From contig NZ_BMTT01000002.1 in assembly GCF_014649815.1 (NCBI RefSeq), positions 124,001 to 188,000 of the forward strand: DNA of 64,000 nucleotides, given 5' to 3'. Each line of letters begins with the position of its first letter. The first letter of the stretch is position 1. The notes under the pieces were generated by a model. The model was given only the letters and a program-made list of their open reading frames with translations, ran no database searches and was not told where the DNA came from. The position numbers were made by a program, and so were the translations under genes. Of this stretch, positions 58,200 through 64,000 are shown piece after piece. The DNA is from Streptomyces mutabilis (GTDB lineage: Bacteria > Actinomycetota > Actinomycetes > Streptomycetales > Streptomycetaceae).

Positions 58200-58274
58200 C
58201 ACTCCAGGCTAGGGAGATATAGGGAGAAACGGGATTCATACAGGGCGAACGGGGGCGCCCACCACGCGACGGCC

Positions 58275-59075
58275 TCACTCCCCCGGCCAGCGCGGCGCCC
58301 GCTTCTCGTTGAACGCCGCGACGCCCTCCGCCCGGTCACCGGAGAATGCCACCGACCGCCAGGCCGCGTCCTCGACCTCGAGGCCGGCCCGCAGGTCCAG
58401 CCCGTGTCCGAGCCGCAGCGCCCGCTTGGCCGCCCGCAGCCCCACGGGAGAGTTCGCGGCCATCCGGGAGGCCAGCTCCAGCGCCTCCTCCCGGTCCCGC
58501 CCCTCGGCCACGAGCTGGTCCACGAGCCCCAGCTCCCGCGCCTCGGCGGCCTCCACCCGCCGCGCCGTGAACACCAGCTCGGCGGCGCGCGCAGCCCCCA
58601 CCCGGCGCGGCAGCAGCTGCGTGCCCCCGCCACCGGGGATCACGCCGACGGACACCTCGGGCAGCCCCACCACCGCCGTGGGGTCGGCCACGATCACGTC
58701 GCAGGACAGCGCCAGCTCGAAGCCGCCGCCCAGCGCGAACCCGTGTACGGCAGCCACCGTCGGCACCGCCAGCTCCAGCACCGCGGTGTACGCGCCCCGC
58801 GTCACCGGCCGCTGCCGCAGCAGGTCGGCGTCGGAGAAGGAGTTGCGCTCCTTGAGGTCGGCGCCGACGCAGAACGCCCGCTCGTGGGTGGAGGTCAGCA
58901 CCACGACCCGTACGCTCGGGTCGTCGTCCAGGGCCGCGCACGCCGCGCCGATGGACCGGGCCATGGCGGTCGACACGGCGTTCATGGCCTTCGGCCGGTC
59001 GAGCGCGAGCTCCGCGACATGCCCGTCCCCGTGCCGCCGCACCAGGACGAACTCTCCGAACCGCTCCTCGCTCAT
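58275..59075 (-). CDS. Enoyl-CoA hydratase/isomerase family protein
   Basis: 266 residues; GGAGGG lies 4 bases before the ATG. The crotonase fold shows LDRPKAMNAVSTAM, the oxyanion-hole segments AFCVGADLKERNSFSD and HGFALGGGFELALSCDVIVA, and PEVSVGVIPGGGGTQLLPR with the catalytic Glu region. It could hydrate enoyl-CoA in fatty-acid or branched-chain amino-acid breakdown, which would feed the propionyl-CoA carboxylase genes nearby. The exact substrate is not readable from sequence. Confidence 0.92.
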   Translation of the reverse strand: MSEERFGEFVLVRRHGDGHVAELALDRPKAMNAVSTAMARSIGAACAALDDDPSVRVVVLTSTHERAFCVGADLKERNSFSDADLLRQRPVTRGAYTAVLELAVPTVAAVHGFALGGGFELALSCDVIVADPTAVVGLPEVSVGVIPGGGGTQLLPRRVGAARAAELVFTARRVEAAEARELGLVDQLVAEGRDREEALELASRMAANSPVGLRAAKRALRLGHGLDLRAGLEVEDAAWRSVAFSGDRAEGVAAFNEKRAPRWPGE

Positions 59076-59299
59076 GACACCCTCCGGTTAACGCGGGTTA
59101 ACAACTCGACGGCCCGATCATCGCAGGCGGACCCGCTCGGCGAAAGGCCGGGCACGCCCGCTCCCCCGCATCGCCCCGACACCACCCCGCCCACCCGTTC
59201 GAGTGACATTCGGCCGACCGCCGCACCCCGGCCGCCATCGGCACGTAGCGTCGCTCCGTCACGGCGCAGGGGGGCGCGTGTGCGCACCGGGGAGGGCCC

Positions 59300-59986
59300 A
59301 TGACGACGACCGGTACGACCGGTACGACCACGTTCGGTACGGCGCCGAAGCCGCGGCACCCGTGGGGCCACCGCGGGCGGCACCGCCGGCCCCGCCCCCG
59401 CACGGCGCTGCTGACCACCGGCGGCCTCGCTCTCGCGGCCGGCGCACTGAGCCTCGTACGCCTGCTGCCCGGCACCGGCGGCACGGACGCGGGCGGGGTC
59501 CGCGCGGACGCCGGGCCACGCCTGGAGACGGGCGCGGTGCGGGACACCGCGACGGACGGGGCCTCGGCGCCTGCCGCGACGAGCACCGCCGGTTCACCGG
59601 AGGCGAGTCCGTCGGCGACCTCGGCGCTGGGCGGTCTGGGCGGATCTCCGGGGCCGCGCCTGTCCGCCGAGGGCTCCTCGGGCGCGCTCCGGCCCTCCTC
59701 GACAGCGGCCCCGGGGTCCCCGGACCGGCACGGCCAGAACCCGGACGCCACGAGGCCGGACGCCCGGACTCCGGCCAAGCGCACTGCGCAGTCACCGCGG
59801 CCGCCGGAGCCGTCCCCCGGCACCGGTGCTCCCCCCGCCGCCGGTGCTCCCGCACCACGCCCCACATCACCACCGAGTCGCAGTACGCCCCCACCGGCCC
59901 CCGCACCGGCCCCGGAACCCGATGACCCGGGCCTGTGCGTGCCGATCATCGGCCTCTGCGTGGGCCTGCTCGACGACGCCGGCTGA
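59300..59986 (+). CDS. Pro/Ala/Ser-rich membrane-anchored protein, function unknown
   Basis: 228 residues; GGGGAGGG lies 3 bases before the ATG. The N-terminus is Thr/Gly repetitive, then basic (HPWGHRGRHRRPRPR), then one hydrophobic helix (TALLTTGGLALAAGALSLVRLL), giving an uncleaved anchor or signal. The rest is low-complexity Pro/Ala/Ser/Thr-rich, ending in a conserved-looking tail with two Cys (DPGLCVPIIGLCVGLLDDAG). The extracellular linker-like body suggests a wall-spanning protein, with the Cys-containing tail as the functional part. I do not recognise the family. Confidence 0.65.
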   Translation: MTTTGTTGTTTFGTAPKPRHPWGHRGRHRRPRPRTALLTTGGLALAAGALSLVRLLPGTGGTDAGGVRADAGPRLETGAVRDTATDGASAPAATSTAGSPEASPSATSALGGLGGSPGPRLSAEGSSGALRPSSTAAPGSPDRHGQNPDATRPDARTPAKRTAQSPRPPEPSPGTGAPPAAGAPAPRPTSPPSRSTPPPAPAPAPEPDDPGLCVPIIGLCVGLLDDAG

Positions 59987-60092
59987 CGCGGTCCGTGCCG
60001 CCCCCGGGCAGGACGGTCCGGCACGGGACGGCCCGGTACACAGCGGCCCGGCGCGCAGCGTCCGGCTCGGGGGAAACCCTGGACAGGAGCCC

Positions 60093-61235
60093 TCAGGACT
60101 TTCCGCCGTCCCCCCGCCGCGTGAGCAGCCACGGCTCGACCACGCCGAGACCGCGCACCGGCCGCTGCCACATCGGCTGGAGCGCGAAGCGGTACGCCGG
60201 CGGCTCCTCGCCCTCCTTCTCGGCCGTGGCGGCTTCCTCGGCCGCCGCCGCCTCCGAGGCGGGGGCGTCCCGGGTCCGGACCAGCTCCTCGGCGAGGGCG
60301 GAGTCGACGAGTACGGCGTCGCGGGGGGCTATCGACGTGAGCCGCGAGGCGAGGTTGACGGTCGTGCCGAAGACGTCGCCCATCCGGGTGGTCACAGTGC
60401 CGAAGGCGATGCCGACGCGCAGTTCCGGCATGGTCTCGTCGTTCGCCATCGTCTCGACGAGGAGCAGCGCGATCTCGGCGGCGGTGCCGGCGTCGTCGGC
60501 GGCGTAGAGCACCTCGTCGCCGAGGGTCTTGATCAGGCGCCCGCCGCGCGCGGCGACCAGGTCGGCGGCGGTGGTCTCGAAGGCTTCGACCAGCTCGCCG
60601 AGCTCCTCCTCCTCCATCCGGCGGGTCAGCCGCGTGAAGCCGACCAGGTCCGCGAAGCCGACGGCGAGCCGCCGGTCGACCATCTCCTCGTCGTCCCCGG
60701 CCTGCACGACCCGGCCGGCCGACGCGGCGAGCTGGCGCCGCCAGACGTAGACCAGGAACTCCTGCAGCTCGGGCAGGAGCAGCTCGACGATCGGGTACGT
60801 CACCTCGGTGCGTGTCATCCCGGGCTCGGGCGGCTCGGTCAGCCCCTCCAGGAAGGAGTCGATCTGCCACTCCGCCAACCGGGCGGTGGTCTGCCCGGTG
60901 GACCGCGCCACCTGCACCGCCATCGCCTCGCTGAGCAGCCCCGCCTCCACCAGGCCGGCGAGCCGCCGCAGGGCGAGGACGTCCGCCTCGGTGAGCGCCT
61001 TGGCCTGGCCTATGTCGGCGAAGCCCATGGCCCGCCAGAAACGGGAGGCCAGCTCCATGGAGACGCCCGCGCTGCGGGCGGCCTGGAAGGGGGTGTAGCG
61101 GCGCTCGGCGCCCAGGATGAGCCCTTCCAGGCGCAGTGCGAGCGGGTCCTCGCCGGAGTCGGCGGAGTCCGGGCCGGGCTCGGGGTCCACCCGGCCGTCC
61201 CCGTCCGCGCCGGAGCCCGTGTCGTCGACGGTCAC
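60093..61235 (-). CDS. cya: Class III adenylate cyclase
   Basis: 380 residues from a GTG at 61235. Residues about 40-150 are a helical regulatory domain with a MerR-like segment (RYTPFQAARSAGVSMELASRFWRAMGF). Residues about 180-330 form the cyclase homology domain: metal-binding Asp in VGFADLVGFTRL, substrate region in GGRLIKTLGDEVLYAADD, and the transition-state region GDVFGTTVNLASRL. Cytosolic. In Streptomyces cAMP made by this enzyme acts through Crp on germination, development and antibiotic production (established knowledge). A Crp-like half-site pair lies 60 bases upstream. Confidence 0.95.
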   Translation of the reverse strand: MTVDDTGSGADGDGRVDPEPGPDSADSGEDPLALRLEGLILGAERRYTPFQAARSAGVSMELASRFWRAMGFADIGQAKALTEADVLALRRLAGLVEAGLLSEAMAVQVARSTGQTTARLAEWQIDSFLEGLTEPPEPGMTRTEVTYPIVELLLPELQEFLVYVWRRQLAASAGRVVQAGDDEEMVDRRLAVGFADLVGFTRLTRRMEEEELGELVEAFETTAADLVAARGGRLIKTLGDEVLYAADDAGTAAEIALLLVETMANDETMPELRVGIAFGTVTTRMGDVFGTTVNLASRLTSIAPRDAVLVDSALAEELVRTRDAPASEAAAAEEAATAEKEGEEPPAYRFALQPMWQRPVRGLGVVEPWLLTRRGDGGKS

Positions 61236-61294
61236 GCCTGCTGCCCTTCCGATCTGCCGCGGTCAGGTTCGACCGGCCCCAACTTTACGTCAGG

Positions 61295-61310
61295 TGTGCC
61301 CCAGCTCACT
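61295..61310. promoter_or_regulatory. Crp-like site upstream of cya
   Basis: TGTGC-N6-TCACT (61295-61310) matches the Crp pattern TGTGA-N6-TCACA at 8 of 10 positions, 60 bases before the cya start. It suggests feedback by cAMP-Crp. A chance match is possible. Confidence 0.35.
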
Positions 61311-61349
61311 CCCGCTCGGCCCGCACACCACGTCTGCCCGGGGCCGCCC

Positions 61350-62219
61350 TCACGCCAACCGCAAGTGCACGATGTCCCCCGCTCCCACCGGCTCCTGCAC
61401 GCCCGCCGCCGTGGCCAGCACCAGCCGCCCGTCCCCGTCCACGGCGACCGCCTCACCCACCAGCGACCGGTCGCCCGGGAGCTCCGCCCGCACCATCCGC
61501 CCGAGCGTCGCGCACCCGGCGGCGTAGGTCTCCTGGAGTCCGCTGGCCGCCGGGTCGCCCTCGGCCGCCCGCCACCGCCCGTACCAGTCCTCCAGGGAGC
61601 GCAGCACGCCCCGCAGCAGCGGGTCCCGGTCGGTGTTCACGGCTCCGGCCAGCGCCAGCGACCCGGCCCGGGGGACCGGCAGCTCGTCGGCCCGGAGGCT
61701 GACGTTGACGCCGACGCCGATGACGACCCCGTCGTCGCCGGCCCGCTCGGCGAGGATGCCGCCCGCCTTGCGCTCCTCGTCTCCGACGGTGACGAGGAGG
61801 TCGTTGGGCCATTTCAGGGCCGTGTCCACGCCCGCGACGCGGGACAGCCCGGTCGCCACCGCGACGCCGGTGAGCAGCGGCAGCCAGCCCCAGCGCGGCA
61901 CGGGCACCTCGGCGGGCCGCAGCAGTACCGAGAAGAAGAGACCGGAGCGCGGCGGCGCCGACCACTGCCGGTCCAGCCGCCCCCGCGCGGCGGTCTGCTC
62001 CTCGGCGACCAGCACGGAACCCTCATCCGCCTCGCCCGCGGCGGCACGGGCCACGAGGTCGGTGTTGGTGGACCCGGTGCGCTGCACCACGTCCACCCGC
62101 CGCCACAGCCCGCCCTCCCGCACGAGCCCCCGGCGCAGGGCCGTGGTGCCGAGGGGCGGCCGGCTCAGGTCGGACCACCGGTTGTTGCTGGGGGAGCCAG
62201 AGGCATCTGGGGGCGTCAT
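61350..62219 (-). CDS. birA: Biotin-[acetyl-CoA carboxylase] ligase
   Basis: 289 residues from the ATG at 62219; the frame continuing to 63908 is a shadow of pccB. Motifs of biotin protein ligase are clear: the biotinyl-AMP loop region GSTNTDLVARA, TAARGRLDRQW, and KWPNDLLVTVGDEERKAGGIL with the catalytic Lys. The C-terminal SH3-like domain covers about 235-289. It lacks an N-terminal helix-turn-helix, so it is a monofunctional ligase, not a repressor. It biotinylates the BCCP-bearing alpha subunits that pair with PccB, and it diverges directly from pccB. Confidence 0.95.
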   Translation of the reverse strand: MTPPDASGSPSNNRWSDLSRPPLGTTALRRGLVREGGLWRRVDVVQRTGSTNTDLVARAAAGEADEGSVLVAEEQTAARGRLDRQWSAPPRSGLFFSVLLRPAEVPVPRWGWLPLLTGVAVATGLSRVAGVDTALKWPNDLLVTVGDEERKAGGILAERAGDDGVVIGVGVNVSLRADELPVPRAGSLALAGAVNTDRDPLLRGVLRSLEDWYGRWRAAEGDPAASGLQETYAAGCATLGRMVRAELPGDRSLVGEAVAVDGDGRLVLATAAGVQEPVGAGDIVHLRLA

Positions 62220-62333
62220 GCAACCCACCCTAGGTGTGGGAAACACCGCACTGCCGATCGGAAGACCCCCTACTACTCTACGAACGAGTAACCGTCCCCC
62301 CCCTTTTTTGAGCAGGCAGGGAGCCGCATCCCG

Positions 62334-63926
62334 ATGTCCGAGCCGGAAGAGCAGCAGCCCGACATCCACACGACCGCGGGCAAGCTCGCGGACCTGAGGC
62401 GCCGTATCGAGGAAGCGACGCACGCCGGTTCGGAACGCGCCGTGGAAAAGCAGCACGCCAAGGGCAAGCTGACGGCCCGTGAGCGCATCGGCCTCCTCCT
62501 CGACGAGGGCTCCTTCGTCGAGCTCGACGAGTTCGCCCGGCACCGCTCCACCAACTTCGGCCTCGACGCCAACCGCCCTTACGGCGACGGCGTCGTCACC
62601 GGCTACGGCACCGTGGACGGCCGCCCGGTCGCCGTCTTCTCCCAGGACTTCACCGTCTTCGGCGGCGCCCTCGGCGAGGTCTACGGCCAGAAGATCGTCA
62701 AGGTGATGGACTTCGCGCTGAAGACCGGCTGCCCGGTCATCGGGATCAACGACTCCGGCGGCGCCCGCATCCAGGAGGGCGTGGCCTCCCTGGGGGCGTA
62801 CGGCGAGATCTTCCGCCGCAACACCCACGCCTCCGGCGTGATCCCGCAGATCAGCCTGGTCGTCGGCCCGTGCGCGGGCGGCGCGGTCTACTCGCCCGCG
62901 ATCACCGACTTCACGGTGATGGTCGACCGGACAAGCCACATGTTCATCACCGGCCCCGACGTCATCAAGACGGTCACCGGCGAGGACGTCGGCTTCGAGG
63001 AGCTGGGCGGCGCCCGCACCCACAACTCCACGTCGGGCGTGGCCCACCACATGGCCGGCGACGAGAAGGACGCCATCGAGTACGTCAAGCAGCTGCTGTC
63101 GTACCTGCCGTCCAACAACCTCTCCGAGCCCCCGGCCTTCCCGGAGGAGGCGGACCTCGAGGTCACGGACGAGGACCGCGAGCTGGACACGATCGTCCCC
63201 GACTCGGCGAACCAGCCGTACGACATGCACGCCGTGATCGAGCACGTCCTCGACGACGCCGAGTTCTTCGAGACGCAGCCGCTGTTCGCGCCGAACATCG
63301 TCACCGGCTTCGGCCGGGTCGAGGGCCGCCCGGTCGGCATCGTCGCCAACCAGCCGATGCAGTTCGCCGGGTGCCTGGACATCACGGCCTCCGAGAAGGC
63401 GGCTCGCTTCGTGCGCACCTGCGACGCCTTCAATGTGCCCGTACTGACCTTCGTGGACGTCCCCGGCTTCCTGCCGGGCGTCGACCAGGAGCACGACGGC
63501 ATCATCCGCCGGGGCGCCAAGCTGATCTACGCCTACGCCGAGGCCACCGTCCCGCTCATCACGGTCATCACCCGCAAGGCCTTCGGCGGCGCCTACGACG
63601 TCATGGGCTCCAAGCACCTGGGCGCCGACCTCAACCTGGCCTGGCCCACCGCCCAGATCGCCGTCATGGGCGCCCAGGGCGCCGTCAACATCCTGCACCG
63701 CCGCGCCATCGCCGACGCGGGTGACGACGCCGAGGCCACCCGCGCCCGCCTGATGCAGGAGTACGAGGACGCCCTCCTCAACCCCTACGTCGCGGCCGAA
63801 CGCGGCTACGTCGACGCGGTGATCATGCCGTCCGACACCCGCCGCCACATCGTCCGCGGCCTGCGTCAGCTGCGCACCAAGCGGGAATCCCTTCCCCCGA
63901 AGAAGCACGGCAACATCCCCCTGTAA
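62334..63926 (+). CDS. pccB: Propionyl-CoA carboxylase beta (carboxyltransferase) subunit
   Basis: 530 residues; AGGGAG precedes the ATG. The two crotonase-like halves carry the oxyanion glycine pairs: [23 protein letters not shown] with [18 protein letters not shown] in the N-half, and [27 protein letters not shown] with [15 protein letters not shown] in the C-half. Asp in the C-half acyl-CoA pocket ([13 protein letters not shown] region context) fits propionyl over acetyl preference in S. coelicolor PccB. It transfers CO2 from biotin to propionyl-CoA, making methylmalonyl-CoA for polyketides. It is followed 10 bases later by pccE. Confidence 0.97.
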   Translation: MSEPEEQQPDIHTTAGKLADLRRRIEEATHAGSERAVEKQHAKGKLTARERIGLLLDEGSFVELDEFARHRSTNFGLDANRPYGDGVVTGYGTVDGRPVAVFSQDFTVFGGALGEVYGQKIVKVMDFALKTGCPVIGINDSGGARIQEGVASLGAYGEIFRRNTHASGVIPQISLVVGPCAGGAVYSPAITDFTVMVDRTSHMFITGPDVIKTVTGEDVGFEELGGARTHNSTSGVAHHMAGDEKDAIEYVKQLLSYLPSNNLSEPPAFPEEADLEVTDEDRELDTIVPDSANQPYDMHAVIEHVLDDAEFFETQPLFAPNIVTGFGRVEGRPVGIVANQPMQFAGCLDITASEKAARFVRTCDAFNVPVLTFVDVPGFLPGVDQEHDGIIRRGAKLIYAYAEATVPLITVITRKAFGGAYDVMGSKHLGADLNLAWPTAQIAVMGAQGAVNILHRRAIADAGDDAEATRARLMQEYEDALLNPYVAAERGYVDAVIMPSDTRRHIVRGLRQLRTKRESLPPKKHGNIPL

Positions 63927-63936
63927 GGAGCCGCTG

Positions 63937-64000
63937 TGATCAAGGTCGTACGGGGCAACCCCACCCCGGAGGAGCTGGCCGCCGCCCTGGCGGTGGTCCG
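63937..64000 (+). CDS. pccE: Acyl-CoA carboxylase epsilon subunit, 5' end only
   Basis: The GTG at 63937 has AAGGAG 5 bases upstream and reads IKVVRGNPTPEELAAALAVV, typical of the small epsilon subunits that stabilise actinobacterial carboxylases. It runs off the window. Pairing with pccB is diagnostic of the Streptomyces PCC complex. Confidence 0.9.

Noticed and set aside
62220..63908. Long minus-strand extension joined in frame to the biotin ligase
   Set aside because: It runs antisense to pccB; ligase similarity begins at 62219 with its own start.

Overview
The window is a high-GC actinobacterial chromosome segment, almost certainly Streptomyces. The supporting signs are very strong GC bias at third codon positions, frequent GTG and TTG starts, 4-bp ATGA/GTGA overlaps inside operons, mycothiol S-conjugate amidase, a LAxTG-type surface protein, a Streptomyces-type histidine ammonia-lyase and a pccB-pccE pair. 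From memory, the order pck ... mca-greA ... hutH ... cya-birA-pccB-pccE resembles the central part of the Streptomyces coelicolor chromosome. I see no tRNA, rRNA, insertion sequence, phage gene or CRISPR array. This is core or semi-core chromosome rather than an island.

Layout. 1-5847: a two-operon catabolic locus (GntP permease, RidA, IclR regulator, PfkB/KDG-type kinase, facing a PLP deaminase and a D-aminoacylase-family deacylase). It reads as a complete route from N-acetyl-D-glucosaminate to 2-keto-3-deoxy-6-phosphogluconate, with a palindromic operator between the operons. 5945-7656: an alanine-type aminotransferase and a small Streptomyces-specific protein behind a palindrome-covered promoter. 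7793-14255: a secreted beta-propeller/Ig protein facing a tightly coupled four-gene TelA cluster (anchored binding-protein-like protein, TelA, binding-protein/VWA lipoprotein, membrane coiled-coil protein). 14454-18085: PEP carboxykinase, a hemolysin-III/PAQR membrane protein and a Mut7-C RNase-like protein. 18082-24612: a cell-surface glycan operon (processive GT2, ArnT-like GT, GtrB-GtrA fusion, secreted copper radical oxidase with Excalibur domain). 24820-28225: a DUF255 thioredoxin-like protein, a DUF1062 protein and guanine deaminase. 28473-33176: xdhABC for xanthine oxidation.

33720-36929: a very large membrane-anchored STAND NTPase with TPRs. 36971-39343: mca with a small membrane protein, a DUF4307 protein and greA. 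39432-42722: a DrrAB-type exporter and threonine dehydratase. 42867-44496: a MarR regulator, four 21-22 bp tandem repeats, a sigma-region-4-like protein and a small membrane-protein gene split by an apparent one-base frameshift. 44507-47470: cystathionine gamma-synthase/lyase, a TPR-like anchored protein and msrA. 48029-52883: redox genes with local regulators (TetR/aldo-keto reductase with a long operator, an SDR, an alcohol dehydrogenase/XRE pair with three 13-bp repeats). 53061-55327: L,D-transpeptidase, an acidic protein and a LAxTG surface protein. 55419-64000: hutH, a GGDEF protein, an enoyl-CoA hydratase, a Pro-rich secreted-type protein, class III adenylate cyclase, biotin ligase and the start of pccB-pccE. 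Biotin ligase next to the carboxyltransferase genes fits, because the partner alpha subunit needs biotinylation.

Most intergenic gaps hold either a strong hairpin between converging genes or a palindrome between diverging genes; both kinds are listed. All functions come from reading the translated sequence. No database search was run.
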